A stretch of DNA of 64,000 nucleotides from JALZUV01 sp963837025 (GCA_963837025.1 CAWILT010000001.1:930001-994000), one strand, 5' to 3'; positions 17,558 through 28,446 are shown, counted from the stretch's first letter. The notes: generated from the sequence alone by a model not told the origin. Numbers and translations: made by a program.

Positions 17558-17992
17558 ATGGCTAAAAAAATTATTGGATATATTAAGCTCACCATTGCGG
17601 CAGGTAAGGCGAACCCTTCTCCACCCGTAGGCCCAGCACTCGGCCAGCGTGGACTTAATATTATGGAATTCTGCAAAGCATTTAATGCAGAAACTCAAAA
17701 AGTTGAACCCGGCACGCCAACCCCTGTGGTTATCACGGCTTATGCCGATCGTAGCTTTACATTTGTGACTAAAACACCTCCGGTTTCTTACTTCCTTAAG
17801 AAAGCCGCTAAAGTGAAAAAAGGCGCAGGTGAAACCGGCAAGAAAATTGTGGGTAAAGTTACCATGAAGCAAGTAGAAGAAATTGCCGCTATCAAAATGG
17901 TTGATCTGAATGCAAACGACCTTCAAGGCGCGTGCAATATGATTAAAGGCTCAGCAGTGTCTATGGGCATTGAAGTAATTGAAGCGGCGTAG
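17558..17992 (+). CDS. rplK: 50S ribosomal protein L11
   Basis: L11 forms the base of the L7/L12 stalk and the GTPase-associated centre. KLTIAAGKANPSPPVGPALGQRGLNIMEFCKAFNA is the conserved N-terminal domain, with the usual C-terminal rRNA-binding part ending near GIEV. AAGGA precedes ATG 17,558 by seven bases, so the longer frame from 17,498 is rejected. It is the first gene of the rplKAJL-rpoBC block; the tRNA-Trp-secE-nusG genes that usually precede it are not here. Confidence 0.97.
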   Translation: MAKKIIGYIKLTIAAGKANPSPPVGPALGQRGLNIMEFCKAFNAETQKVEPGTPTPVVITAYADRSFTFVTKTPPVSYFLKKAAKVKKGAGETGKKIVGKVTMKQVEEIAAIKMVDLNANDLQGACNMIKGSAVSMGIEVIEAA

Positions 17993-18003
17993 AGGAAATC
18001 ATC

Positions 18004-18705
18004 ATGGCGCAAATGACTAAAAAACAAAAATCGCAAATCGATTCAATCGATAGAGAAAAGCTTTATGCTATTGCCGATGCGGTAAAAATTATCAAAACAA
18101 ACGCGACATCAAAATTTGATGAAACGATTGAGTTAGCGGTTAATTTAGGCGTTGACCCACGCCATGCCGATCAGCAAGTGCGCACGATGGTACCGTTACC
18201 AAACGGCACAGGCAAAACACTTCGTATCGCTGTATTTGCACGTGGTGATAACGCTGAAGCAGCTAAAAAGGCAGGTGCTGACGTAGTGGGCGCTGAAGAT
18301 TTAATGGAACAAATGCAAGGTGGCGATTTAAATTTCGATCGCGTGATTGCAACACCTGATATGATGGCCATTGTTGGCCGTGTGGGTAAAATATTAGGCC
18401 CCAAAGGTTTAATGCCAAATCCAAAACTAGGCACCGTTACACCAAATGTTGCCGAAGCAGTAAACAAAGCAAAAGCCGGTGAAGTTGAATGCCGCGTTGA
18501 AAAAGCAGGCATTGTACATGTAGGCGTGGGCAAAGCGAGCTTCACCGAAGCAAAGATTGCCGAAAACATTACCGCTGTGATTGAAGCATTGCGCGGTGCG
18601 AAGCCTACGGGTGCAAAAGGCACTTACATGAAGCGTGCTGCTGTTAGCTCAACAATGGGTCGCAGTGTTAAATTAGATTTAGCTAGCTTTAAATCAGCTG
18701 CATAA
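18004..18705 (+). CDS. rplA: 50S ribosomal protein L1
   Basis: L1 binds 23S rRNA at the L1 stalk and often represses its own operon by binding the rplK leader. The 233 residues include the family motifs ELAVNLGVDPRHADQQVR, the conserved LPNGTGKTLRIAVFA and LGPKGLMPNPKLGTV. GAGGAAATC lies upstream as ribosome binding site and the gap from rplK is 11 bases, so they are co-transcribed. Confidence 0.97.
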   Translation: MAQMTKKQKSQIDSIDREKLYAIADAVKIIKTNATSKFDETIELAVNLGVDPRHADQQVRTMVPLPNGTGKTLRIAVFARGDNAEAAKKAGADVVGAEDLMEQMQGGDLNFDRVIATPDMMAIVGRVGKILGPKGLMPNPKLGTVTPNVAEAVNKAKAGEVECRVEKAGIVHVGVGKASFTEAKIAENITAVIEALRGAKPTGAKGTYMKRAAVSSTMGRSVKLDLASFKSAA

Positions 18706-18726
18706 TCTTAAAGGTCGGAGAGAAAA

Positions 18727-19236
18727 ATGGAACGCGCGAATAAAAAAGATTATATCGAATCGCTAAATGCTCAGGTTTCGGACGCTGCTTCGGTAGTGGT
18801 TGTACATTACAAAGGCTTAAACGTTGATGAAATCACCGATTTACGTGCAAAAATGCGCGAAGCGGGTGCGTCGTTTAAAGTAACAAAAAATACCTTGGCT
18901 AAGCGTGCCTTCGCGGGCACGGAATACGAGTCAATGGTTGAACATTTTACAGGTCCTACAGCTATTGGCTATAGTACTGACCCTGTGGCTCCTGCAAAAA
19001 TTCTGGTTAATTTTGCAAACCAAAACGATAAATTACAAATTGTTGGCGGCGCCTTTGGTGCCAAGACATTAGATGTGAATGGCGTGACTGAATTGTCGAA
19101 AATGCCTTCACTCGACGAGTTACGTGCCAAACTTATTGGCATGTTGAATACGCCTGCGACTCGCATCGCTGGTGTGTTACAGGCTCCTGCTGGTCAATTA
19201 GCAAGAGTTTGTGGTGCTTACGGTGCGAAATCGTAG
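18727..19236 (+). CDS. rplJ: 50S ribosomal protein L10
   Basis: L10 anchors L7/L12 dimers to the ribosome. The 169-residue sequence has the expected VVVVHYKGLNVDEITDLRAKMREAG and KNTLAKRA segments and the C-terminal helix that binds L12. A GGTCGGAGAG ribosome binding site precedes it. Gap from rplA is 21 bases and from rplL 34 bases; all are one operon. Confidence 0.97.
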   Translation: MERANKKDYIESLNAQVSDAASVVVVHYKGLNVDEITDLRAKMREAGASFKVTKNTLAKRAFAGTEYESMVEHFTGPTAIGYSTDPVAPAKILVNFANQNDKLQIVGGAFGAKTLDVNGVTELSKMPSLDELRAKLIGMLNTPATRIAGVLQAPAGQLARVCGAYGAKS

Positions 19237-19270
19237 GATTAATTAAGGTTTAGATAAGAGGATAAGAACC

Positions 19271-19645
19271 ATGGCTGCAAATATTGAAAAAATCGCTGAT
19301 GAATTATCAGCACTAACGGTAATGGAAGCTGCAGAGCTTTCAAAGATGCTTGAAGAAAAATGGGGCGTTTCTGCTGCTGCTCCCGCTGCTGCTGCAGCTC
19401 CTGCTGCTGCAGGCGCGGCTCCAGAAGCTGAAAAAGACGAATTTGATGTTATCTTAAAGTCTGCGGGCGAAAAGAAAATCAACGTGATTAAAGAAGTACG
19501 TACTATCACTGGCCTTGGCTTGAAAGAAGCTAAAGACCTCGTTGAAGGCGCTCCAAAACCAGTAAAAGAAGGCGTATCGAAAGATGAAGCTGCCGAGATT
19601 CAAAAGAAACTCGTTGATGCTGGTGCTGAAGTTGAAGTTAAGTAA
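19271..19645 (+). CDS. rplL: 50S ribosomal protein L7/L12
   Basis: The 124-residue protein has an N-terminal dimerisation domain, an Ala/Pro-rich hinge (about residues 37-53) and the C-terminal factor-binding domain with ITGLGLKEAKDLVE. It is present in several copies on the stalk and recruits translation GTPases. A terminator follows, which may be partial so that rpoB receives read-through. Confidence 0.97.
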   Translation: MAANIEKIADELSALTVMEAAELSKMLEEKWGVSAAAPAAAAAPAAAGAAPEAEKDEFDVILKSAGEKKINVIKEVRTITGLGLKEAKDLVEGAPKPVKEGVSKDEAAEIQKKLVDAGAEVEVK

Positions 19646-19666
19646 CTTCTAACATCCTAAAATGAT

Positions 19667-19697
19667 AAGGTGGCGGGCTTTTGCCTGCCGCCTTTTC
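19667..19697 (+). terminator. Terminator/attenuator between rplL and rpoB
   Basis: AAGGTGGCGGGC and GCCTGCCGCCTT form a 12-bp stem with wobble pairs and a TTTT loop, then TTTTCC. In other bacteria this position holds a partial terminator that lowers rpoBC expression relative to ribosomal proteins; the short T run here fits that. Confidence 0.75.
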
Positions 19698-19762
19698 CTG
19701 CTTTATTAACCATCAACCATTAGGTTGCGTGGCACTTTAATTAGACGTTGAGAGACCTCCCC

Positions 19763-22700
19763 ATGACTCAGACCGCTAAGACTTTAAATTTCACAAGTCG
19801 CAAACGTATTCGCAAAAGCTTTGGCAAAATTGAATCTGCCACTGAACTTCCAAACCTTATTGAGGTGCAGAAAAATTCCTACGATCATTTTTTACAAATT
19901 GCTGTAAAGCCTAATGAGCGTACCGATACGGGCTTGCAAGCGGTTCTCAAATCGGTGTTTCCTATCAATGATTTTGCTGAAACAGCTACCCTAGAATTCG
20001 TATCTTACGATTTTGATAAGCCAAAATTTGACGTAGAAGAATGCCGCCAGCGCGACATTAACTATGCTGCACCCATGCGTGCCACGCTGCGTCTTATCAC
20101 GTGGATTGTTGATGAAGACACCGGGTCACGCGAAATTCGCGATATTAAAGAACAAGAAGTCTTCATGGGCGACATTCCTTTAATGACCGAAAATGGTACG
20201 TTTGTTATCAACGGCACTGAGCGCGTGATTGTATCGCAAATGCACCGTTCACCCGGCGTATTCTTCAACCATGATGGCGGTAAAACGCACTCATCAGGCA
20301 AGCTCCTCTTCTCTGCCCGCGTGATTCCTTATCGCGGTTCATGGCTTGATTTTGAATTTGATCCAAAAGATTTGGTCAATACACGTATTGACCGTCGCCG
20401 TAAATTACCCGTAACCTCGCTTTTACGCGCACTCGGCTTAGGCACGGAAGATATTTTAGACACCTATTATGAAACGGTGAATATCAAAAAAGGGAAATCC
20501 GGCTGGGTCGCCCCTTATAACCCTATCCATTATCGCGGCATCAAACTTATCAATGATATGATAGATGGCAAAACGGGCAAAGTAGTCGTTAAAGCAGGCG
20601 AGAAAATCACTCCGCGTAAAGCTAAAAAGATTCTTGAAGATGGCACTGAAACCGTTTTGTTAAAAGACGAAGAAGTAACCGGCCGTTTCCTTGCTCGTAA
20701 TTTAGTAAATAAAGATGGCGAAGTGCTAGCAGATGCGGGCGCTGAACTAACGGAAGCCTTGCTAAACATTCTAACCGATGGCGGCATTAAAGAGCTTCCA
20801 ACCCTCAATATTGATAATATTACGGTAGGTCCGTACCTTCGCAACACACTATCAGCGGATAAAAACACCACCAAAGACGAGGCACTGATTGATATTTATA
20901 AAGTGATGCGCCCAGGTGAACCAACGACTCCCGAAGCAGCGGGTGAGCTTTTCAACAGCTTATTCTTTGATGCTGAGCGTTATGATTTGTCAGCTGTAGG
21001 TCGTGTGAAAATGAATGCACGCCTTGATTTAGAATCTCCTGAAGATTTAGGCACCCTGACTAAAGAAGATATTATTGAATCAATCCGTACGCTAATCCGC
21101 TTGAAGGATGGCTTTGGCGAGATTGATGATATCGATCATCTTGGTAACCGTCGTGTTCGCTCGGTAGGTGAATTAATGGAAAACCAATATCGTATTGGTT
21201 TACTCCGCATGGAGCGTGGCATTATTGAACGTATGGGTTCGGTTGATATTGATACGGTTATGCCACATGATTTAGTGAATGCTAAGCCCGTTGCAGCAGC
21301 TGTACGTGAGTTTTTTGGTTCAAGCCAACTTTCGCAATTTATGGATCAAACCAACCCGCTTTCTGAAATTACGCATAAACGTCGTTTATCAGCGCTTGGC
21401 CCGGGTGGTTTAACACGTGAGCGTGCTGGTTTTGAAGTGCGCGATGTGCATCCAACACACTATGGCCGTATTTGCCCGATTGAAACGCCTGAAGGGCCAA
21501 ATATTGGTCTTATCAACTCAATGGCCACTTACGCACAAGTGAATAAATATGGCTTTATTGAAACGCCTTACCGCAAAGTAATTGACGGTAAAGTAACCGA
21601 TGAAGTGAAATATCTATCCGCTATCGAAGAAGGTAAATATACCGTTGCACAAGCCAACGCGCCTTTGGATAAAAACAAGAAATTCTCTGAAGATCTCGTA
21701 CCTAGCCGCAAAGCGGGTGATTTCCAAATGAGCTTGCCTGAAGATATTGATTATATTGACGTTGCTCCTAAACAGCTTGTTTCGGTAGCTGCAGCGATGA
21801 TTCCTTTCTTAGAAAATGATGATGCGAACCGTGCATTAATGGGTTCAAACATGCAACGCCAAGCCGTACCTCTAGTACGCGCCGAAGCACCACTTGTGGG
21901 CACAGGCATGGAAGCCATCGTTGCACGCGATTCAGGTGCAGCAATCACGGCTCGCCGTGGTGGTGTGGTTGATCGTGTTGATGCTTCACGCATTGTAATT
22001 CGTGTATCAGATAGCGAAACACAAGGCTCTACGCCGGGTGTTGATATTTACAATCTGCAAAAATTCCAACGTTCTAACCAATCAACCTGCATCAACCAAC
22101 GTCCGTTGGTAAATGTGGGCGATGTGTTGAACAAAGGCGATATTATCGCCGATGGTCCATCAACAGATTTAGGTGAATTGGCGTTGGGGCGTAATGTGCT
22201 CGTGGCTTTCATGCCATGGAACGGCTACAACTATGAGGATTCAATTCTGATTTCAGAACGTATCGTTTCGGATGATGTATTTACCTCAGTTCATATCGAA
22301 GAATTTGAAGTGGTGGCGCGTGATACTAAGCTTGGCCCTGAGGAAATCACTCGTGATATTCCCAATGTGGGTGAAGATGCGTTGCGCAACCTCGACGAAA
22401 TCGGCGTAACCCATGTGGGTGCTGAAGTGAAAGCGGGCGATATTTTGGTGGGTAAAGTAACCCCCAAATCAGAAAGCCCAATGACTCCGGAAGAAAAACT
22501 GCTTCGTGCCATTTTCGGTGAAAAAGCATCCGATGTGCGCGATAGCTCGCTACGTGTGCCGCCAGGTGTAACCGGCCACGTTGTAGGTGTGCGTATTTTT
22601 AGCCGTCGTGGTATTGAAAAGGATGAGCGTGCGCTTGCATTAGAGCAATCTGAAATTCAGAAGCTGGCTAAAGATCGTGATACGGAACGCTCTATCATTG

Positions 22701-23870
22701 AGGGCTATGTTTATGGTCGTTTGCAGGAGTTCTTGCTTGGTAAAGAAGCCACGCAAGGCCCTAAAGGCTTTAAGAAATCGACGGTTATCCGAAGAGCATT
22801 TCAAGACCTACTCTCGCGGACAGTGGTGGCAGTTTGTTGTCTCTGACAAAAAAGTGATGAATCAGATTGAAAGCCTTAAAACGCAACTTGATGATGCTTT
22901 AGATCGTATCGAAGCGCACTTTACCGATAAGGTAGAAAAAGTTCAGGGCGGCGATGATTTACAGCCGGGCGTTTTAAAAATGGTTAAAGTTTTCCTAGCG
23001 GTAAAACGTAAGCTACAACCCGGTGATAAAATGGCCGGTCGTCATGGTAATAAGGGGGTAATTTCCAAAATTATTCCGGTGGAAGATATGCCCTATTTAG
23101 AAGATGGCACGCCCGTTGATATTGTATTGAACCCATTGGGTGTACCTTCGCGTATGAATGTGGGTCAAATTCTTGAAACACATTTGGGTTGGGCTGCTGC
23201 GGGCATTGGTAAGCAAATTGGCGAAGCCGTACGCAATGCGCAAGAATCAGGCAATTTAAAAGAAGTACGCGACAAGCTGCTTGATATTTATGACGAAAAA
23301 GAGTTTTCGGATGAAATCAAGAAAATGTCAGATGTTGAAATTCGCGAGCTCGCGCATAACACATCTAAAGGTATTCCTTTTGCTACCCCTGTATTTGATG
23401 GCGCGAATGAAAAAGACATTGAGTTTTACCTTACCAAAGCAGGTTTGCCTACTTCGGGTCAAATGACGCTATGGGATGGTCGCACCGGTGATAAATTTGA
23501 TCGCGATGTAACGGTTGGCTATATTTACATGCTGAAACTTCATCACTTGGTGGATGAGAAGATTCACGCACGTTCAATCGGCCCTTACTCGCTTGTTACT
23601 CAGCAGCCGCTGGGTGGTAAGTCGCAATTTGGTGGGCAGCGTTTTGGTGAGATGGAGTGCTGGGCACTGCAAGCTTACGGCGCGGCATACACATTACAAG
23701 AGATGCTAACGGTGAAATCGGATGATGTTGCCGGACGTTCTAAAGTATATGAATCTATCGTTCGCGGTGATCATAGCTTTGAATCAGGTATTCCTGAGTC
23801 TTTCCATGTGATGGTTAAAGAGCTGCGCGCTCTTTGCTTGAATGTAGAACTCAAAGAAAACGAAGCATAG
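19763..23870 (+). CDS. rpoB: RNA polymerase beta subunit, frameshifted
   Basis: The beta subunit forms part of the catalytic centre and the rifampicin pocket (FMDQTNPLSEITHKRRLSALGPGG). The start ATG is at 19,763 (TTG 19,748 is an alternative with no support). The first frame runs to a stop at 22,844; the rest of the family sequence, from LSEEHFKTYSRGQWWQF onward, continues in the +1 frame to 23,870. The switch lies between 22,784 and 22,791. Restoring two bases after ATC (22,787-22,789) gives a continuous, family-length protein of about 1,369 residues. The two parts together cover all beta-subunit regions including KMAGRHGNKGV, so the break is probably a sequence error or a recent two-base loss. 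Confidence 0.92.
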
Positions 23871-23894
23871 AAATACGGAAATTAGGAGAAAACC

Positions 23895-26800
23895 ATGTCA
23901 CAATTAATGTCATTCTTCGGCCTAGAACAAGGCCAAGAGCAATTCGACGAAATCCGTATCTCTATTGCGAGTCCGGAAAAAATTCGCGGTTGGTCATTCG
24001 GCGAAGTTAAAAAGCCTGAAACCATTAACTATCGTACGTTCAAGCCTGAGCGCGATGGTTTGTTCTGCGCGCGTATCTTTGGCCCTGTCAAAGATTACGA
24101 GTGCCTATGCGGTAAATATAAGCGCATGAAATATCGCGGCATTGTCTGCGAAAAATGTGGCGTTGAAGTGACTACTTCAAAAGTACGTCGTGAGCGTATG
24201 GGTCATATCGATTTGGCTGCTCCCGTTGCGCATATTTGGTTTTTAAAATCACTTCCTAGCCGTATTGGTTTGTTACTTGATATGACATTGAAAGATCTAG
24301 AGCGCGTGCTCTATTTCGAAAGCTTCATGGTAACTGACCCGGGTTTATCCGCCTTTACCAAAGGCGAAATTTTAACTGAAGATCAGTATTATGATGCTCA
24401 AGATGATTTTGGTGAAGAGGCGTTTACCGCCCAAATTGGTGCTGAAGCAATCAAAACCATGTTGCAAAGCTTAGATTTAGAATCAGAGCTGGAAACCACA
24501 AAAATTGATTTACGTGAAACGGGTTCAGAAGCCAAACGCAAGAAATTGGTGAAGCGCCTTAAACTTATTGAAAGCTTCGTTGAATCTGGCAATAAGCCTG
24601 AATGGATGATTTTGGATGTTGTTCCCGTAATCCCACCCGATTTGCGCCCCTTGGTGCCGTTGGATGGTGGCCGTTTTGCTACCTCTGATTTGAACGATTT
24701 ATACCGTCGTGTGATTAACCGTAACAACCGTTTGAAGCGTCTATTAGAGCTTCGTGCGCCTGACATTATTGTGCGTAACGAAAAACGTATGTTGCAAGAG
24801 TCGGTTGATGCATTGTTTGATAATGGTCGCCGTGGTCGTGTGATTACGGGCAATAATAAGCGCCCGCTTAAATCACTATCCGATATGTTAAAAGGTAAGC
24901 AGGGCCGTTTCCGCCAAAACTTACTGGGTAAACGTGTTGATTATTCGGGTCGTTCGGTAATTGTGGTTGGTCCTGAATTAATGCTGCATCAATGCGGTTT
25001 GCCTAAGAAAATGGCGTTGGAATTATTTAAGCCATTCATCTATGCAAAACTCGAAATTTACGGTATTGCCACCACTATTAAAGCGGCAAAACGCCTTGTT
25101 GAAGCAGAACGCCCTGAAGTCTGGGATATTCTGGAAGAAGTGATTCGTGAACATCCTGTCTTGCTTAACCGCGCGCCTACCCTTCACCGTTTAGGTATTC
25201 AAGCTTTTGAACCTAAGCTAATTGAAGGTAAAGCAATCCAGTTGCATCCGCTTGTTTGTGCGGCCTTTAATGCCGATTTTGATGGTGACCAAATGGCCGT
25301 TCACGTGCCGCTTTCAATTGAAGCGCAGCTTGAGTGCCGTGTATTGATCATGTCGACCAACAACATCCTTTCACCTGCCAACGGCAAGCCGATTATTGTT
25401 CCATCGCAAGATATGGTTTTGGGTCTGTATTACATGACTATTGAAGCAGATGACGAAGAAGGCGAAGGCATGGCATTTGGTTCAATGGCGGAGCTAATCC
25501 AGGCCGTTGATCAAAAAGTTGTGAGTTTACATGCAAAAATTAAATGCCGTTACAAAGGCGTTGATGAGAATGGCAAAGAGAAGATTACACTCGTGCAATC
25601 AACTCCGGGTCGTATGATTCTTGCGCAGCATTTGCCACGCAATCCTAATGTTAGCTTTGATCAGGTAAACCGTTTGATGACCAAAAAAGAGCTCTCAAAC
25701 TTGCTCGGTCATGTCTATCGCTATTGCGGACAAAAAGCGACGGTGATTTTCGCCGATCAAATTATGTCACTTGGCTTTAAACACGCAGCTAAAGCGGGTA
25801 TCTCGTTTGGTAAAGACGATATGATTATTCCAAAAACCAAAGATTTCCATGTGAATGGAACACTTGATAAGGTGAAGGAATTTGAAAATCAATATGCTGA
25901 AGGTTTAATTACCCAAGGTGAGAAATATAATAAAGTGGTTGATGCATGGTCGCATTGCTCGGAACGTGTTGCCGAAGATATGATGGCCGTAATTTCAGGC
26001 GCGAATGATGTAAAAAAAGCCAACGGCAAGCAAATGAACGCCATTTACATGATGGCTCACTCAGGCGCGCGTGGTTCGGCTGCTCAAATTAAGCAGCTTG
26101 CGGGTATGCGTGGTTTGATGGCTAAACCTTCGGGCGAAATCATTGAAACTCCAATTATCTCTAACTTTAAAGAGGGTCTAACCGTACTCGAGTATTTTAA
26201 CTCTACTCACGGAGCGCGTAAAGGTTTGGCCGATACCGCTTTGAAGACCGCAAACTCTGGTTACCTGACCCGCCGTTTGGTGGATGTAAGCCAAGATTGT
26301 ATTGTAGTGGAAAATGATTGCGGTACCGATAAAGGCCTCATCGCTAAGCCAATTATTGAAGGCGGCGAAGTGGTTACACCATTGGCTGAGAAAATTCTTG
26401 GTCGTACTTCGGTGCGCGATGTGATTCACCCCACTACGGAAAAGCCTATTGTTAAGGCTGGCCAGTTGGTGGATGAATATATCGTTGATGCGATTGACGA
26501 AGCGGGTATTGAATCCATTATGATTCGCTCAGCGCTTACTTGTGAGTCTGAAGGTGGCATTTGTGGCACCTGCTATGGCCGTGATTTAGCACGTGGCACG
26601 CCCGTTAACTTGGGCGAAGCCGTGGGTGTAATTGCTGCACAATCAATTGGTGAACCTGGAACACAGCTAACGATGCGTACCTTCCATATTGGTGGAGCTG
26701 CCCAGCGTGGTTCAGAAGCCAATAGCGTGGAATCATCGCATGATGGTGTGTTGGAGCTTTCAAACAAAAACGTAGTTGTAGATTCGCAAGGTCGTGCGGT

Positions 26801-28103
26801 AGTGATGTCGCGTACGTGCGAAATCATCATTCGCGATAGCAAAGAAAACGAGCGTGGCCGTCATAAAGTTCCGTATGGTTCGCGCGTATTAGCCAAAGAA
26901 GGCGCTAAAGTAAAAGCAGGCGATAAGCTGGCTGAATGGGATCCATACACGATTCCAATCATTACCGAGCGTGATGGTGTGGCCAATTATCGTGATTTAG
27001 TTGATGGCGTTTCATTGCGTGAAATTATGGATGAATCGACCGGTATTTCGAGCAAGGTGGTCATTGATTGGCGCCAACAAGCACGTGGGCAAGATTTGAA
27101 GCCGCGTGTTGCATTGCGCGACAAAAAAGGCGAAATCATTACATTGCCAAACGGTTTAGAAGCACGTTATTTCTTACCCGTAGATGCGATTCTTTCTATC
27201 AGCGATGGGCAAGAAGTGCATGCGGGTGATGTGCTAGCGCGTATCCCGCGTGAATCGTCTAAAACGCGTGATATTACAGGTGGTCTGCCACGTGTAGCCG
27301 AGCTTTTCGAAGCGCGTATGCCGAAAGATCACGCTGTAATTTCTGATGTGGCAGGTCGTATTGAGTTTGGTCGCGATTACAAAACCAAACGTCGTATCAT
27401 CGTACGCCCAGCTGAAGCCGATATGGAGCCAGTGGAATATATGATTCCGAAGGGCAAACATATTGCCGTGAATGAAGGCGATGTGATTGAAAAAGGCGAT
27501 TTGTTGATGGATGGTAACCCCGTGCCACACGATATTTTGCGCGTAATGGGTGTTGAAGCCCTAGCCGAATATATGGTGCATGAGGTGCAAGCCGTTTACC
27601 GTTTACAAGGCGTGCAAATCAACGATAAGCATATTGAAGTGGTTCTTTCAATGATGTTGCGTAAAATTGAAATCACCGCACCGGGCGACACCACGTTGCT
27701 GGTAGGAGAGCAAATTGAACGCGAAGATTTTGAAATGATTAATGAAAAAGCAGCGCTCGCTAACGAACGCCCAGCAGAAGGCCATTTGGTGCTTCAAGGG
27801 ATTACGAAAGCCAGCTTGCAAACCAAATCATTCATCTCAGCGGCTTCTTTCCAAGAAACCACGCGAGTACTTACTGAGGCCGCGGTTGCGGGCAAAGTGG
27901 ATACGTTGCAGGGCTTGAAAGAAAACGTGATTGTGGGGCGATTAATTCCTGCCGGAACGGGTGCCTTCATGAATCGCATGAAGAAAATCGCCCAAGTTCG
28001 CGATAAGGAAATTGCCGATGAACGCGCCGCTGAAATCGCCGAACGTCAAGCAGCCATTGGCTTTGACGGCGACGATGCAAGCGATGAGTCACTCGCAAGC
28101 TAA
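23895..28103 (+). CDS. rpoC: RNA polymerase beta' subunit
   Basis: 1,402 residues with the family features in order: zinc site CLCGKYKRMKYRGIVCEKC near residue 70, clamp and rudder regions, the catalytic NADFDGDQM motif coordinating the active-site magnesium, bridge helix and trigger loop (SIGEPGTQLTMRTFHIGG), and the second zinc site with Cys in CESEGGICGTCYG. The reading frame is intact. An AGGAGAAAA ribosome binding site lies 24 bases after rpoB, and a strong terminator follows, closing the operon. Confidence 0.98.
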   Translation: MSQLMSFFGLEQGQEQFDEIRISIASPEKIRGWSFGEVKKPETINYRTFKPERDGLFCARIFGPVKDYECLCGKYKRMKYRGIVCEKCGVEVTTSKVRRERMGHIDLAAPVAHIWFLKSLPSRIGLLLDMTLKDLERVLYFESFMVTDPGLSAFTKGEILTEDQYYDAQDDFGEEAFTAQIGAEAIKTMLQSLDLESELETTKIDLRETGSEAKRKKLVKRLKLIESFVESGNKPEWMILDVVPVIPPDLRPLVPLDGGRFATSDLNDLYRRVINRNNRLKRLLELRAPDIIVRNEKRMLQESVDALFDNGRRGRVITGNNKRPLKSLSDMLKGKQGRFRQNLLGKRVDYSGRSVIVVGPELMLHQCGLPKKMALELFKPFIYAKLEIYGIATTIKAAKRLVEAERPEVWDILEEVIREHPVLLNRAPTLHRLGIQAFEPKLIEGKAIQLHPLVCAAFNADFDGDQMAVHVPLSIEAQLECRVLIMSTNNILSPANGKPIIVPSQDMVLGLYYMTIEADDEEGEGMAFGSMAELIQAVDQKVVSLHAKIKCRYKGVDENGKEKITLVQSTPGRMILAQHLPRNPNVSFDQVNRLMTKKELSNLLGHVYRYCGQKATVIFADQIMSLGFKHAAKAGISFGKDDMIIPKTKDFHVNGTLDKVKEFENQYAEGLITQGEKYNKVVDAWSHCSERVAEDMMAVISGANDVKKANGKQMNAIYMMAHSGARGSAAQIKQLAGMRGLMAKPSGEIIETPIISNFKEGLTVLEYFNSTHGARKGLADTALKTANSGYLTRRLVDVSQDCIVVENDCGTDKGLIAKPIIEGGEVVTPLAEKILGRTSVRDVIHPTTEKPIVKAGQLVDEYIVDAIDEAGIESIMIRSALTCESEGGICGTCYGRDLARGTPVNLGEAVGVIAAQSIGEPGTQLTMRTFHIGGAAQRGSEANSVESSHDGVLELSNKNVVVDSQGRAVVMSRTCEIIIRDSKENERGRHKVPYGSRVLAKEGAKVKAGDKLAEWDPYTIPIITERDGVANYRDLVDGVSLREIMDESTGISSKVVIDWRQQARGQDLKPRVALRDKKGEIITLPNGLEARYFLPVDAILSISDGQEVHAGDVLARIPRESSKTRDITGGLPRVAELFEARMPKDHAVISDVAGRIEFGRDYKTKRRIIVRPAEADMEPVEYMIPKGKHIAVNEGDVIEKGDLLMDGNPVPHDILRVMGVEALAEYMVHEVQAVYRLQGVQINDKHIEVVLSMMLRKIEITAPGDTTLLVGEQIEREDFEMINEKAALANERPAEGHLVLQGITKASLQTKSFISAASFQETTRVLTEAAVAGKVDTLQGLKENVIVGRLIPAGTGAFMNRMKKIAQVRDKEIADERAAEIAERQAAIGFDGDDASDESLAS

Positions 28104-28128
28104 GCGTTATTTCGTTTAAGTTACTATT

Positions 28129-28157
28129 AGGGGTCAGAATTTTCTGGCCCCTTTTTT
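28129..28157 (+). terminator. Rho-independent terminator after rpoC
   Basis: GGGGTCAGAA and TTCTGGCCCC form a 10-bp stem (one G-T) with a very short loop and a following six-T run. Confidence 0.88.
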
Positions 28158-28251
28158 GTTGGGGTGTGAATGTTATTTACAGCTTTATGAGCCTATAATT
28201 ACATTCTACCGCAAATAAATTACTGCGGAAGTGGTTAATTTATCCCCCCCT
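28158..28251. other. Intergenic region before repeat cluster
   Basis: No gene. A small hairpin CCGCA/TGCGG (28,209-28,228) is followed by a C run at 28,244-28,250. Beyond this the repeat cluster begins. Confidence 0.4.
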
Positions 28252-28344
28252 CCGTCATTTCGACAGAAGGCGAATCCTGACGAGAAATCTAAGGTTTCCC
28301 AGCCAATCTAGATTTCTTGTCGGTATGCTCTGTCGAAATGACGG
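28252..28344. repeat. Palindromic repeat element (type B)
   Basis: A 93-bp unit bounded by a perfect 15-bp inverted repeat, CCGTCATTTCGACAG and CTGTCGAAATGACGG, with an inner inverted pair AGAAATCTA / TAGATTTCT. It resembles widespread non-coding repeats that read GTCATTTCGA...GAGAAATCT. It probably folds into a long hairpin when transcribed. Confidence 0.8.
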
Positions 28345-28363
28345 GGTAATAAGCTTATTACCC
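28344..28363. repeat. Perfect 20-bp palindrome at the repeat junction
   Basis: GGGTAATAAGCTTATTACCC is its own reverse complement and joins the type B element to the following type A element. It may be a trace of repeat insertion or a protein-binding site. Confidence 0.7.
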
Positions 28364-28446
28364 GTCATGTTGAATTTATTTCAGCATCTTTGACGCCGCG
28401 CAAGGGGCGTGAAATGAGCAAAAGATTCTAAAATACATTCAGAATG
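28364..28446. repeat. Palindromic repeat element (type A, second copy)
   Basis: An 83-bp unit with ends GTCATGTTGAA and TTCAGAATGAT, internal CATCTT/AAGAT-like pairing and a GACGCC...GGGGCGT centre. Length and ends resemble the element at 16,749-16,832, so both likely belong to one family. It sits between rpoC and the antiporter gene. Confidence 0.65.

Noticed and set aside
22677..23870. Second rpoB frame as an independent gene
   Set aside because: Its first 38 codons are a shadow of the true beta frame; only the part after 22,791 matches RpoB, so this is the same gene after a frameshift.
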